A stretch of 64,000 nt of DNA, from assembly GCA_040902225.1 (NCBI GenBank), contig JBBDXT010000004.1:256376-320375 (forward strand). Direction: 5' to 3'. Positions 28,226 through 37,254 of this stretch are shown piece by piece; the stretch's first letter is position 1, and the number at the start of each line of letters is the position of its first letter. The notes beneath the pieces are model-generated. The model was not told the DNA's origin. It saw only the letters and a list, made by a program, of their open reading frames with translations, and did not search any database. The translations under genes and the position numbers were made by a program. The stretch comes from Chloroflexota bacterium (lineage in GTDB: Bacteria > Chloroflexota > Limnocylindria > QHBO01).

Positions 28226-29589
28226 TGTTCAACAAGGTCATGATCGCCAACCGCGGCGAGATCGCGGTGCGCATCCTGCGCGCCTGCCGCGACCTGGGCG
28301 TGCCGGCCGTTGTCGCATTCAGCGAGGCGGACCGCGACACGCTCGCCGTCCGCATGGCGGACGAGGCGATCTGCATCGGTCCTGCCGAAGCCCGAAAGAG
28401 CTACCTCAACCAGCCGGCCGTGGTGTCCGCAGCGCTCATTGCGGGGTGCGATGCCGTTCACCCCGGTTACGGGTTCCTCTCCGAAGATGCGGGCTTCGCG
28501 GAGGTGTGCGCGGCCCACGATCTGCACTTCATCGGCCCTCGAGCGGAGGTGCTCGAAAAGTTCGGCAGCAAGTATGCGGTTCGACGCATGCTCGCCGCCA
28601 ACGGGCTCCCCACCGTGCCGGGCAGCAAGGGCATCCTGTCCGACCTGCGCGATGCGCTGGACCAGGCTTCGGCGGCCGGCTATCCGGTCCTGCTCAAGCC
28701 GTCGGCCGGCGGCGGCGGTCGCGGCATGCGCCTGGTCCGCTCACCCCGCGAGATGGAGACCTCCCTGCCGCTGGCGCGTTCCGAAGCACAGGCGGCCTTC
28801 GGCGACGATTCGGTCTACTTCGAGAAATGGATCGAGGAGAGCCGGCACGTCGAGGTCCAGGTGCTGATCGATCGCCACGGCAACGGGATTCACCTGGGGG
28901 AGCGCGACTGCAGCGTGCAGCGACGACACCAGAAGATTATCGAGGAGGCGCCGTCGCCCGCCATGGGAGACGATGCGCGAGAGACGCTGCGCGACCTCGC
29001 CATCCGCTCGGTCATGGCCGCCGGCTACGAGAGCGCCGGCACGCTCGAGTTCCTGCTGGACGGCGACGGCAACTTCTACTTCATCGAGATCAACTGCCGC
29101 ATCCAGGTCGAGCACCCGATCACCGAGATGCTGACCGGCATCGATCTGATCGCGGAACAGATCCGGCTGGCATCCGGCGAGAAGCTCGCGCTGCGCCAGG
29201 AGCAGGTCCAGCTGCGCGGGCACGCCATCGAGTTTCGGATCAACGCCGAGGACCCCGGCGACAACTTCGCGCCGCAGACCGGGACGGTCGAGGAGCTCCA
29301 GCTTCCTGGCGGACCGGGGGTTCGCGTTGACACGCACCTCTATCCCGGCTACGAGGTCCCGCCCTACTACGACTCGTTGCTGGCCAAGCTGATCGTGTGG
29401 GGTGAGACGCGCGAGATGGCGCTCGCCCGCTCGCGTCGTGCCCTTGCCGAGTTCCAGGTGTCAGGGATCAAGACGAACCTTCCCTTTCATCGTGGGATCA
29501 TCGACAACGCCGCCTTCCTGGACGGCGCAGTGAGCACCAACCTGCTCGACCGGGTCGGACCGGCCGCCTTCGTGGCGGGCAGCGCATGA
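28225..29589 (+). CDS. accC: Acetyl-CoA carboxylase biotin carboxylase subunit
   Basis: AccC carboxylates biotin on BCCP using ATP and bicarbonate. The 454-residue protein begins [20 protein letters not shown] and has HPGYGFLSE, the ATP-grasp Gly-rich loop [12 protein letters not shown], the [13 protein letters not shown] segment and [15 protein letters not shown]. The last has Cys where most homologues have Thr or Ala. The family start is ATG 28225; the longer open frame upstream lies inside fabD. A 4-base overlap couples it to fabZ. Confidence 0.96.
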   Translation: MFNKVMIANRGEIAVRILRACRDLGVPAVVAFSEADRDTLAVRMADEAICIGPAEARKSYLNQPAVVSAALIAGCDAVHPGYGFLSEDAGFAEVCAAHDLHFIGPRAEVLEKFGSKYAVRRMLAANGLPTVPGSKGILSDLRDALDQASAAGYPVLLKPSAGGGGRGMRLVRSPREMETSLPLARSEAQAAFGDDSVYFEKWIEESRHVEVQVLIDRHGNGIHLGERDCSVQRRHQKIIEEAPSPAMGDDARETLRDLAIRSVMAAGYESAGTLEFLLDGDGNFYFIEINCRIQVEHPITEMLTGIDLIAEQIRLASGEKLALRQEQVQLRGHAIEFRINAEDPGDNFAPQTGTVEELQLPGGPGVRVDTHLYPGYEVPPYYDSLLAKLIVWGETREMALARSRRALAEFQVSGIKTNLPFHRGIIDNAAFLDGAVSTNLLDRVGPAAFVAGSA

Positions 29590-30116
29590 CACCAATGGAG
29601 GACGAAGCGCCGATGACCGACGACGCTGCCGTCACCGGAACCGCGGTCGACCTCGCCTTGCCGCTCGAGGCCGCCGACATCATGCGCATCATCCCGCATC
29701 GTTACCCGTTCCTTCTCATCGACCGCGTGGTGGAGCTGGAGCCAGGCAAGCGCGTGGTGGCCACGAAGAGCGTGACCGCCAATGAGCCCCAGTTCACCGG
29801 CCATTTCCCTGATCGGCCCATCATGCCGGGCGTGCTGATGGTCGAGGCGCTGGCCCAGGCAGGGGCGGTCGCCGTCCTGTCCCTGCCCGAATACCGCGGC
29901 AAGCTGGCTCTCTTCGCGGGGATCGACGACTGCCGCTTCCGGCGCACCGTGCTCCCCGGCGACACGCTTCGGCTGGAGGTCACCCTCGAGAAGCTGCGCG
30001 GCGTCTTCGGCCGTGGCCGGGGCGTCGCCAGCGTGGACGGCGAGGTGGCGGTTGAGGCGACCATCTCCTTCGTGATTCCCCGCGACCAGTCGATCGCCGG
30101 GGGTGAGCCACGGTGA
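29586..30116 (+). CDS. fabZ: 3-hydroxyacyl-ACP dehydratase
   Basis: FabZ dehydrates 3-hydroxyacyl-ACP in fatty-acid elongation. The 176 residues show [14 protein letters not shown] and the catalytic hot-dog helix segment [19 protein letters not shown], with the His and Glu in place. The N-terminus is about 25 residues longer than usual. ATG 29586 overlaps the accC stop, but ATG 29613 after GGAGG (29597) is a plausible shorter start. Confidence 0.94.
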   Translation: MTPMEDEAPMTDDAAVTGTAVDLALPLEAADIMRIIPHRYPFLLIDRVVELEPGKRVVATKSVTANEPQFTGHFPDRPIMPGVLMVEALAQAGAVAVLSLPEYRGKLALFAGIDDCRFRRTVLPGDTLRLEVTLEKLRGVFGRGRGVASVDGEVAVEATISFVIPRDQSIAGGEPR

Positions 30117-31402
30117 CCGACCGCTGGCAGCGACCCAGCTCGGCCGAGCGCGGCGAGCGGCGCGTGGTGGTGACCGGCATGGGCGCCGTCACTCCCATCG
30201 GCAACGACGTGCCGTCGTACTGGGCGTCGCTGGTCGCCGGTCGCAGCGGGATCGACTGCATCGCCGCCTTCGATCCGTCGCGGCTCGACGTCAAGATCGC
30301 CGGCGAGGTGAAGGACTTCCAGCCCGAGATGGTGATGGCGAGGAAGGAGGTCCGGCGGCACGATCGCTATGTGCATCTCGCCTGGGCCGCATCGGTCGAG
30401 GCGCTGGCCGATGCCGACATCCCCAACCCGATCGTGGACGAGTCGCTGGCCGAGGGGACCGGCGTGATCATCGGCTCTGGGATCGGCGGGATCAATACCA
30501 TGATCCGCGACGTGATCGAGGCGCATGACCTCGGCGTCGAGCGTGTCGGGCCGTTCCTGGTGACCTCCCTCATCCCGGACATGGGCGCGGGTTTCGTGGC
30601 CATCAACGCGAATGCCCGAGGGCCGAACTACGCGACGGTCAGCGCCTGCAGCAGCAGCAACCACGCCATCGGCGACGCGCTCAACATCATTCGTCGCGGG
30701 GACGCGGAGGTGATGATCGCGGGGGGAGCCGAATCGGGGATCGGCGAGATCCCGGTCGCCGCCTTCGCCGCTATGCGCGCCCTCTCCACGCGCAACGACG
30801 CGCCGCAGAAGGCGTCCCGCCCGTTCGATGCCGACCGCGACGGCTTCGTCATGGCCGATGGCGCCGGGGTCCTCCTCCTCGAGGCGCTGGAGCACGCCGT
30901 CGCACGGGGTGCCCGCATCCATGGCGAGCTGGTCGGCTACGCCGCCACGGACGATGCATCGCATATCACGCTGCCAGCTCCCGGCGGTCGGGGCGCGGTG
31001 GCCTCCATGAGCCTGGCCCTGGCCGATGCGGGCCTGACGACCGACGAGATCGGCTACATCAACGCGCATGGGACCAGCACCGTGCCCAACGACAAGGCGG
31101 AGACGGCGGCGATCAAGACGGTCTTCGGCGAGGGCGCCTACCGCGTTCCGGTTAGCAGCACCAAGAGCATGACCGGGCACCTGCTGGGCGCGGGAGGCGG
31201 GATCGAGGCGATCGCCTGCATCCTGGCGATCGAGAACGGGATCCTGCCGCCGACGATCAACTACGAGAACCCGGACCCCGACTGCGACCTCGACTACGTC
31301 CCGAATATGGCGCGCGGGGCGGCGATCGAGACGGCCATGAGCAACTCGTTCGGCTTCGGCGGGCACAACGCGACGCTCATCTTCAAGCGGTACGTGGCGT
31401 GA
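30113..31402 (+). CDS. fabF: 3-oxoacyl-ACP synthase II
   Basis: FabF condenses malonyl-ACP with acyl-ACP. The 429-residue thiolase-fold enzyme has the catalytic Cys in [15 protein letters not shown], the two His in [11 protein letters not shown] and [12 protein letters not shown], and the closing [13 protein letters not shown] overlaps at both ends tie it to fabZ and accB. Confidence 0.96.
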   Translation: MTDRWQRPSSAERGERRVVVTGMGAVTPIGNDVPSYWASLVAGRSGIDCIAAFDPSRLDVKIAGEVKDFQPEMVMARKEVRRHDRYVHLAWAASVEALADADIPNPIVDESLAEGTGVIIGSGIGGINTMIRDVIEAHDLGVERVGPFLVTSLIPDMGAGFVAINANARGPNYATVSACSSSNHAIGDALNIIRRGDAEVMIAGGAESGIGEIPVAAFAAMRALSTRNDAPQKASRPFDADRDGFVMADGAGVLLLEALEHAVARGARIHGELVGYAATDDASHITLPAPGGRGAVASMSLALADAGLTTDEIGYINAHGTSTVPNDKAETAAIKTVFGEGAYRVPVSSTKSMTGHLLGAGGGIEAIACILAIENGILPPTINYENPDPDCDLDYVPNMARGAAIETAMSNSFGFGGHNATLIFKRYVA

Positions 31403-31875
31403 GCGTCGATGATGCCCCGTCGGAGCAGGTGCTGGCCGCGATTGACCTCCTGGCGCCCGGCTTCGAGGCGAGCGGACTTGACGAGCTCGAGGTGGAGGCG
31501 GGAGACCTGGTCGTCCGCCTTGCCCGGCCTCGGCCGGCCCAACCCGCCGCGCCTGCCCCAGCCGCGACCGGCGGCGCGCCTGCCCCAGCCGCGACCGGCG
31601 GCCCGCTCACGCCCTACGGCGAGTCGGCCCCGGGGATGCGCTTCGTGACCGCGCCGCTGACCGGTGTCTGGTACGCCTCTCCCTCGCCGGGCGCGCGCCC
31701 GTATGTCCAGGAGGGGGACGAGATCGGTGCGGGCGCGGTGGTCGGCCTGATCGAGGCAATGAAGCTGTTCAACGAGATCAAATCGGACGTGGCCGGCAAG
31801 GTTGTCCGTGTCCTCGTCGAGCGCGGGACGCTGGTCAAGCGCCAGCAGCCACTCGTCGAGATCGACCCGCGCTGA
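31399..31875 (+). CDS. accB: Acetyl-CoA carboxylase biotin carboxyl carrier protein
   Basis: AccB carries biotin between AccC and AccAD. The 158-residue protein has an N-terminal segment, DELEVEAGDLVVRLAR, shared with the BCCP-like protein upstream, an Ala/Pro linker, and a biotinyl domain with an intact motif IEAMKLFNEIKSD. Lys122 (codon 31762-31764) is the expected BirA target. The linker contains an exact 9-residue duplication (PAPAATGGA) from a tandem DNA repeat. Its position inside the fab genes, away from accC, is unusual. Confidence 0.95.
   Translation: MSVDDAPSEQVLAAIDLLAPGFEASGLDELEVEAGDLVVRLARPRPAQPAAPAPAATGGAPAPAATGGPLTPYGESAPGMRFVTAPLTGVWYASPSPGARPYVQEGDEIGAGAVVGLIEAMKLFNEIKSDVAGKVVRVLVERGTLVKRQQPLVEIDPR
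31548..31602 (+). repeat. 27-bp tandem repeat (x2) in the accB linker
   Basis: The unit beginning GCGCCTGCCCCAGCCGCGAC occurs at 31549 and again at 31576, in frame, encoding a duplicated Pro/Ala/Gly-rich linker segment. It probably arose by slippage and may vary in copy number between strains. Confidence 0.85.
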
Positions 31876-31900
31876 CCGCACGATCGCAGGAGGAGGACCG

Positions 31901-32977
31901 ATGGCGCCGAACGCCGTGATCACCGGGTGGGGGATGTATGCGCCATCGCGCGTGATGACCAATGACGACCTGGCAAAGATGGTCGACACGTCCGACGAGT
32001 GGATCGTGTCGCGGACCGGGATCCGCGAGCGACGAATCGCGGCGGACGACGAGAACACCACCATCCTCAGCGTCCACGCCGCGCGGGATGCGCTGGCGGT
32101 GGCAGGCGTGGACCCAACCGAGGTCGACCTGGTCATCGTGGCCACCTGCTCGCCCGACTATCCGCTGCCGGCGACCTCGGTGACGGTCGCGACCGCCCTG
32201 GGCGCCACCCGCGCGGCGGGGTTCGATCTGCAGGCGGCCTGCTCCGGCTTCCTGTACGGGCTCGCCACCGGCGGCAGCTTCATCCAGAGCGGCATGTACC
32301 GCAACGTCCTGGTCATCGGCGTCGAGGTCCTGAGCCGATTCCTGAACTGGAAGGACCGCAACACGTGCGTGCTGTTCGGCGACGGGGCGGGGGCGGTGCT
32401 GCTCGAGGCGTCCGAGCAGCCCGGCGGGCTCATCGGCTTCAACCTGTACAGCGACGGCACCGGCTACGAGGGGATCATCGTGCCGGCCGGCGGTTCCGTC
32501 TGTCCCGCCTCGCCGCAGACCAGCGCCGAGGGCAAGCACTTCATCCAGATGGCCGGGCGCGAGGTCTACAAGTACGCCACCCGCCAGCTGGCCGACTCGG
32601 CGGTCGCCGCCCTGCGCGACGCCGGCATCAGCGTCGGCGAGGTTGACCAGTTCGTCTTCCACCAGGCCAACCTGCGCATCATCGAGAAGGTGCAGCGCCA
32701 GCTCGCGATTCCGGACGAGAAACTCTACATCAATATCGAGAAGTACGGGAACACGAGCGCGGCATCGGTGCCGATGGCGCTGGTCGAGGCGATCGCCGCG
32801 GGTCGCGTCAAGCAGGGAGACAAGATCCTGATGGTTGCCTTCGGCGCCGGCTATACGGCGGGCGCGGCGGTGGTCGAGTGGACCGCCGATCCCGCGCGCG
32901 CGTTCCTGGCACCGGGCGAGCAGACGCGCCTCGGCATGCCGCGCATCGCCGAGCCCGAGCTCGCGGTCGCAGGCTGA
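31901..32977 (+). CDS. fabH: 3-oxoacyl-ACP synthase III
   Basis: FabH starts fatty-acid synthesis by condensing acyl-CoA with malonyl-ACP. The 358 residues include SDEWIVSRTGIRERR, the catalytic Cys in QAACSGFLYGL, His in VFHQANLRII and Asn in YGNTSAASVP. A C-terminal extension of about 30 residues (from about 329) exceeds the E. coli length. It is one of only two junctions in the operon with a gap (25 bases), and it has the strongest Shine-Dalgarno (AGGAGGAGG, 31888-31896), so translation is probably independent. Confidence 0.95.
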   Translation: MAPNAVITGWGMYAPSRVMTNDDLAKMVDTSDEWIVSRTGIRERRIAADDENTTILSVHAARDALAVAGVDPTEVDLVIVATCSPDYPLPATSVTVATALGATRAAGFDLQAACSGFLYGLATGGSFIQSGMYRNVLVIGVEVLSRFLNWKDRNTCVLFGDGAGAVLLEASEQPGGLIGFNLYSDGTGYEGIIVPAGGSVCPASPQTSAEGKHFIQMAGREVYKYATRQLADSAVAALRDAGISVGEVDQFVFHQANLRIIEKVQRQLAIPDEKLYINIEKYGNTSAASVPMALVEAIAAGRVKQGDKILMVAFGAGYTAGAAVVEWTADPARAFLAPGEQTRLGMPRIAEPELAVAG

Positions 32978-33732
32978 TGTTCGATCTGACCGACAAGGTG
33001 GCGCTGGTCACCGGTGGGAGCCGCGGCCTTGGCCGCGCCATTGCCCTGGCCCTGGCGCAGCAGGGAGCCGACGTGGGGGTCAACTACCGCGGCAATGCCG
33101 AGGCGGCGGCCGAGGTGGTCGCCCAGATCCGCTCCATCGGCCGGGCCGCGATCGCGATCCAGGGCGACACCAGCGCGGGCCGCGAGGCATGCGAGGCGAT
33201 CGTCAAGGCGGCCATCGACGAGTTCGGCAAGGTCGACATCCTGGTGAACAACGCGGGGATCACGCGTGACAACCTGCTGATGCGAATGGACGCCGACGAG
33301 TGGGAGTCGGTCATCAATACCAACCTGTCGGGTCCCTTCTGGATGACGCGCGCCATCGCCAGGCCGATGCTCAAGGCCCGCTCGGGTCGGATCATCAACA
33401 TGAGCAGCGTGGCCGGCCGAATGGGAAACGTCGGTCAGGCCAACTACGCCAGCGCCAAGGCGGGTCTGATCGGCCTCACCAAGTCGGTCGCGCGCGAGCT
33501 GGCCAGTCGCGGGATCACGTGCAACGCCATCGCGCCCGGCCTGATCCAGACGGAGCTGACGGCCGACATCTCGGAGGCGGCCCGCGACTTCGTCATCAAC
33601 AGCACCCCGCTGGGGTACATCGGCTCCGTCGACGACGTGGCCGCGGCGGCGGTCTACTTCGCCTCGGATGAGTCGCGGTACGTCACCGGACAGGTGCTGG
33701 GCGTCGATGGCGGGATGATGATGGGCAGCTGA
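32977..33732 (+). CDS. fabG: 3-oxoacyl-ACP reductase
   Basis: FabG is the NADPH-dependent SDR that reduces 3-oxoacyl-ACP. The 251 residues carry TGGSRGLGRAIA (cofactor loop), NNAGITRDNLLMRM, the catalytic Ser in NMSSVAGRMGN and YASAKAGLIGLTKS (Tyr-x3-Lys). The start overlaps the fabH stop by one base. No acpP gene follows, although acpP commonly sits next to fabG/fabF. Confidence 0.95.
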   Translation: MFDLTDKVALVTGGSRGLGRAIALALAQQGADVGVNYRGNAEAAAEVVAQIRSIGRAAIAIQGDTSAGREACEAIVKAAIDEFGKVDILVNNAGITRDNLLMRMDADEWESVINTNLSGPFWMTRAIARPMLKARSGRIINMSSVAGRMGNVGQANYASAKAGLIGLTKSVARELASRGITCNAIAPGLIQTELTADISEAARDFVINSTPLGYIGSVDDVAAAAVYFASDESRYVTGQVLGVDGGMMMGS

Positions 33733-33760
33733 TCGGCGGTCGCAGCCGGCAGGCCCGTGA

Positions 33761-33789
33761 ATGACCGGGACAGATCGGCTGACTACACT
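33761..33789 (+). promoter_or_regulatory. Putative promoter for sodN
   Basis: ATGACC (33761-33766) and TACACT (33784-33789) are spaced by 17 bases, 36 bases upstream of the sodN ATG, in the 93-base gap after fabG. GAGGAG precedes the ATG. This suggests sodN-sodX can be expressed independently of the fatty-acid operon. Confidence 0.45.
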
Positions 33790-33825
33790 TCTCCTTCCAC
33801 CCAAGACTGCTAGCTGAGGAGCCCG

Positions 33826-34257
33826 ATGCTGACCATCCGTTCCCTCCTGCACCCCTCCCGCATCGTCGATGCCCACTGCGACATCCCGTGCGGCATCTAC
33901 GACCCCGAACAGGCCCGGATCGAGGCCGAATCCTGTCTGCGCATCATCGAGAAGCACGACGCCAGCGAAGACAAGCTCTTCCGCGCGCGCTGCATCCACG
34001 TCAAGGAGGAGCGCGCCGAGCTCGTGAAGCATCACCTCGACGTGCTGTGGCACGACTACTTCAAGCCGGAGCACCTGGAGAAGTACCCGGACCTGCACGA
34101 CACCTTCTGGAAGGCGACCAAGCAGGCCAGCAAGGTCAAGCAGTCGCTCGACGCGGCCGCGGCCAAGGATCTGCTGGCGATGATCGATACCATCGACGAG
34201 ATGTGGAAGGCGACTGGAGGGGCCGAGAAGACGCGCGTCAGCGGTCGTCCCTCCTAG
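33826..34257 (+). CDS. sodN: Nickel-dependent superoxide dismutase
   Basis: Ni-SOD dismutates superoxide in the cytoplasm. The 143-residue precursor contains the nickel hook HCDIPCGIYDP starting at His17. The first 16 residues are a propeptide that must be removed so that the amine of His17, with Cys18 and Cys22, can bind nickel. The rest is the expected four-helix domain. sodX, the likely protease, starts four bases after its stop. The pairing is typical of Streptomyces-type Ni-SOD loci. Confidence 0.95.
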   Translation: MLTIRSLLHPSRIVDAHCDIPCGIYDPEQARIEAESCLRIIEKHDASEDKLFRARCIHVKEERAELVKHHLDVLWHDYFKPEHLEKYPDLHDTFWKATKQASKVKQSLDAAAAKDLLAMIDTIDEMWKATGGAEKTRVSGRPS

Positions 34258-34261
34258 GCCG

Positions 34262-34675
34262 ATGGCTCGCGGGCAGAGGCTGAGCGTGCCGCTCTTCCTG
34301 GCGCTCGGCATGGCGGCTGGGATCACGCTTGGCCGCCGATGGCTCGACGTCGTCGAAGTGCGCGGCGGTTCGATGGCCCCATCCCTGCTCGCCGGCGATC
34401 GCCTGCTGGTGGAGTCCCGTTCCTACCAGGGGCGCCCGCCGCGCCGCGGCGAAGTCGTGCTGGCTGCCGATCCCCGCGAGCCGGAGCGCGAGCTCATCAA
34501 GCGCGTCGCCTCGATTGACGATGCCGCGTCGTCAGCAGAGCTGCGTGGTGACGCTCCCGAGGCCAGCACCGACTCTCGCGAGTTCGGGGCGATCCCCCTG
34601 TCGGCGATCCGCTGGCGTGCTGTCTTCCGCTACTGGCCCCCGCAGCGGGCGGGCCGGCTGGCGCCCGGTCAGTAG
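34262..34675 (+). CDS. sodX: Nickel-type superoxide dismutase maturation protease
   Basis: SodX is a signal-peptidase-I-like (S26) protease that trims the Ni-SOD propeptide. The 137-residue protein has an N-terminal hydrophobic helix (about 8-24), the catalytic Ser37 in RGGSMAPS and Lys80 in ELIKRVAS, then DAPEASTDSREFGAI, typical of the S26 C-terminal box. It directly follows sodN, and function is assigned from both sequence and context. Confidence 0.92.
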   Translation: MARGQRLSVPLFLALGMAAGITLGRRWLDVVEVRGGSMAPSLLAGDRLLVESRSYQGRPPRRGEVVLAADPREPERELIKRVASIDDAASSAELRGDAPEASTDSREFGAIPLSAIRWRAVFRYWPPQRAGRLAPGQ

Positions 34676-34679
34676 TCGC

Positions 34680-35060
34680 TCAGACCGCCCCGCACAGCTC
34701 GCCTACGGCGTTCACGCACCCCTCCAGATTGGCGGGGAGCAGCTCGACGCGCTCGCCGGCCTCGGCCTGGATCAGCCACTCGGTTCCGGGCACCGGTCGA
34801 ACGGCGATGCGCGCCGCCGGCGCGCGCTCGCTCACGAAGGCGACCACGGGACCCAGCCCGGCATCGCCGTACTCCTGCCGGATCGCTCCCGCATCGACGA
34901 GCACGATGTCGGGGCGCCGCAGCGCCACCGCCTGGTGCAGCCGGGCGGCATCGTTGTAGAAGAAGGCGAGTGCACGGCTCAGCCGTCCCTCGACCGCATC
35001 GGCCAGATCGCGGTCACGAGTGAGGCAGTACACCAGGACCTCGTGCGACGGGTCGGTCAT
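34680..35060 (-). CDS. Small receiver-like hypothetical protein
   Basis: The 126-residue protein has an alternating beta/alpha pattern like a response-regulator receiver: VLVYCLTRDRDLADAV near the start, then ALRRPDIVLVDAG with an Asp at the phospho-acceptor-like position. The canonical acidic pair and the Lys of true receivers are not evident, so it may be a pseudo-receiver. The C-terminal part has two Cys. No partner kinase is nearby. It converges on sodX with a gap of four bases and diverges from deoC. Confidence 0.5.
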   Translation of the reverse strand: MTDPSHEVLVYCLTRDRDLADAVEGRLSRALAFFYNDAARLHQAVALRRPDIVLVDAGAIRQEYGDAGLGPVVAFVSERAPAARIAVRPVPGTEWLIQAEAGERVELLPANLEGCVNAVGELCGAV

Positions 35061-35111
35061 GCCCGCGAAGACTACACCGGGCCGCCGATGGGCCTGGATT
35101 GGGCCCAGCGG

Positions 35112-35117
35112 TACAAT
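35112..35117 (+). promoter_or_regulatory. -10 box (TACAAT) upstream of deoC
   Basis: TACAAT matches five of six -10 consensus positions and ends nine bases before the deoC ATG, predicting a leader of about three bases. Confidence 0.5.
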
Positions 35118-35126
35118 TCCGGGCCC

Positions 35127-36089
35127 ATGGCCACCACCACCCCGGCTAGGCGACGTGCGGACCGCGACCTGAGCGCGCCTCGCCATCAGGCGCTCGGCAG
35201 CCTGCTGGGCCGCGTCTGGGCCGTCGACCAGGTCGGTGTCGATGAGCGCGCCGCGTCCCTCGCCAAGCGCAGCATCAAGCGCGAGTCGAAGCTGTGGGGG
35301 CTCGACCTGGCGATTCGGATGGTCGACCTGACCACCCTGGAGGGGAAGGACACCCCCGGCAAGATCCGCGCACTGGCCGGCAAGGCTCGCCGGCCCGATC
35401 CGACTGATCCGAGCATCCCCAGCGTCGCTGCCCTGTGCGTCTACCCGAGCATGATCGCCACTGCCAAGGCGGCCCTGGCAGGGTCCAGCGTCAAGGTCGC
35501 CTCCGTCGCCACCTATTTTCCGTCCGGTCAGGCCCCGCTGGCGGTCAAGCTGGAGGACGTTCGCCAGGCGGTCGCGGCCGGCGCCGACGAGATCGACATG
35601 GTGATCGATCGTGGCGCGTTCCTGGCTGGCCACTACGCCCAGGTCTTCGACGAGATCGTGGCCGTCAAGCAGGCGGCAGGCGACCATCACCTAAAAGTGA
35701 TCCTCGAGACCGGGGAGCTCGAGACCTATGACAACGTGAGACGCGCATCGGTGCTGGCGATGGCCGCCGGGGCGGATTTCATCAAGACCTCGACCGGCAA
35801 GGTGCAGCCGGCCTCGACCCTGCCGGTGACGTTGGTGATGCTCGAGGCGATCCGTGACTTCTACGCTCAGACGGGACGCGCGGTGGGCATGAAGCCCGCC
35901 GGTGGCATCCGGACCGCCAAGGAGGCGATCGCCTACCTGACCGTGCTGTACGAGACGCTCGGACCGGACTGGATGACCCCCGACAGATTCCGGTTTGGCG
36001 CCTCGACGCTCCTCAACGACCTGCTGATGCAGGTTCGCAAGGAGCGCACCGGCCGATACTCAGGCGGTGACTATTTCACCCTCGACTGA
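35127..36089 (+). CDS. deoC: Deoxyribose-phosphate aldolase
   Basis: DeoC cleaves 2-deoxyribose-5-phosphate to glyceraldehyde-3-phosphate and acetaldehyde in deoxynucleoside catabolism. The 320-residue TIM-barrel enzyme has the Schiff-base Lys in FIKTSTGK (near residue 218), the second Lys in GMKPAGGIR (near 254) and EIDMVIDRGAFLAG. It is the long DeoC form with an N-terminal extension. The ALDH genes close downstream could oxidise the acetaldehyde it releases, an arrangement also known in actinobacteria. Confidence 0.95.
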   Translation: MATTTPARRRADRDLSAPRHQALGSLLGRVWAVDQVGVDERAASLAKRSIKRESKLWGLDLAIRMVDLTTLEGKDTPGKIRALAGKARRPDPTDPSIPSVAALCVYPSMIATAKAALAGSSVKVASVATYFPSGQAPLAVKLEDVRQAVAAGADEIDMVIDRGAFLAGHYAQVFDEIVAVKQAAGDHHLKVILETGELETYDNVRRASVLAMAAGADFIKTSTGKVQPASTLPVTLVMLEAIRDFYAQTGRAVGMKPAGGIRTAKEAIAYLTVLYETLGPDWMTPDRFRFGASTLLNDLLMQVRKERTGRYSGGDYFTLD

Positions 36090-36140
36090 GCCGATGGTCG
36101 AGGTCGCGGCCGCGGCCACGGCCTGAGGCCTCACGAACCG

Positions 36141-36638
36141 GTGGTCCGCCCCGTTTCATCAATCGTGCGACTGCCCCCGTTTCAGCGGCTGGTCGACGAC
36201 CACGCCGCAGAGCTGCATCGGTTCCTCGTCGCCAGCGTGGGCGTCGTCGACGCGGAGGACTGCCTGCAGGACACGTTCCTGTCGGCGCTGCGTGCCTATC
36301 CGAGGCTGCATCACGCCGACAACCTGCGGGCGTGGCTCTACACGATTGCCCAGCGCAAGGCAACCGACGCGGTGCGTGCGCACCGGCGTCATCGGGCAAC
36401 CGACCTGGATGGTGTCGCGGAGGACCGCCTGGCGAGTCCGCCGCATCGGTCACCCGACGACGAGCTGTGGATGTCGGTGCGGGGGCTCCCGGCCAAGCAG
36501 CGTGCCGCGCTGGTGCACCGCTACGTCTTCGACCTGGCGTATCGCGACGTTGGAGAGCGGATGGGGATCAGCGAGGAAGCGGCTCGACAGAACGTCAGCG
36601 CCGGCCTGCGCCGGCTGCGCATGGAGGTGGACCGATGA
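36141..36638 (+). CDS. ECF-type RNA polymerase sigma factor
   Basis: The 165-residue protein has sigma region 2 (FLVASVGVVDAEDCLQDTFL, LRAWLYTIAQRKATDAVR) and region 4 (LPAKQRAALVHRYVFDLAYR followed by a helix-turn-helix with SEEAARQNVSAGLRRLR). The start is a GTG. Its stop overlaps the ATG of the DNA methyltransferase gene by four bases, so the two products are made together. Confidence 0.9.
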   Translation: MVRPVSSIVRLPPFQRLVDDHAAELHRFLVASVGVVDAEDCLQDTFLSALRAYPRLHHADNLRAWLYTIAQRKATDAVRAHRRHRATDLDGVAEDRLASPPHRSPDDELWMSVRGLPAKQRAALVHRYVFDLAYRDVGERMGISEEAARQNVSAGLRRLRMEVDR

Positions 36639-37246
36639 CCGATCTGAAGCAACAGCTGCGCAACGCCCCGCTCGCGGAGCTCGACAGGAAGGGGCTCACG
36701 GCGGCACTCGCCCAGCGTGCAGATCAGGCGTCCCTTCTTGACGTGGCCTACGCGGAGATCGACTCGCCGATCGGCGAGTTGATCGTCTTCGTCACGCCTC
36801 GTGGCCTGCTGCGGGTCAAGTACGCCGATGAGCCGATCGAGGGTGTGCTCGCCGACGTGGCGGCCCGCGTGTCGCCGCGCATTCTGCATGCCCCACCTCG
36901 TACGGACGAGGCGCGCCGGCAGCTCGAGGGCTACTTCGGCCTTCGCCGCCGGACCTTCAACCTCCCGCTCGACTGGTCGCTGGTGCACGGCTTCGCCGCC
37001 GGCGTGTTGCGTCAGACGGCGCGCATCCCCTTTGGCGACGTGCGCAGCTATGGCCAGGTCGCCGCCAAGGCGGGCTCGCCCCGTGCCGCCCGGGCGGCTG
37101 GCAACGCCCTCGGCTCGAACCCGATCCCGATCGTGGTGCCCTGCCACCGCGTGCTCCACGCCGACGGCGGCCTGGGCGGCTACTCGGGCGGCCTCGACCG
37201 CAAGCGTTACCTGCTGGCACTGGAGGGATCGCTCCCAGTGCGATAA
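36635..37246 (+). CDS. ogt: Methylated-DNA--[protein]-cysteine S-methyltransferase
   Basis: This suicide enzyme removes alkyl groups from O6-alkylguanine. The 203 residues end with the domain containing RIPFGDVRSYGQVAAKAGSP and the active-site PCHRV (Cys170). The N-terminal 35 residues (MTDLKQQLRNAPLAELDRKG) are extra and resemble the start of sigma-coupled regulatory proteins. ATGA coupling to the ECF sigma gene puts it in the slot usually held by an anti-sigma factor. It may therefore report alkylation damage to the sigma factor, which is inference. Confidence 0.93.
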   Translation: MTDLKQQLRNAPLAELDRKGLTAALAQRADQASLLDVAYAEIDSPIGELIVFVTPRGLLRVKYADEPIEGVLADVAARVSPRILHAPPRTDEARRQLEGYFGLRRRTFNLPLDWSLVHGFAAGVLRQTARIPFGDVRSYGQVAAKAGSPRAARAAGNALGSNPIPIVVPCHRVLHADGGLGGYSGGLDRKRYLLALEGSLPVR

Positions 37247-37254
37247 TCCGCCGC

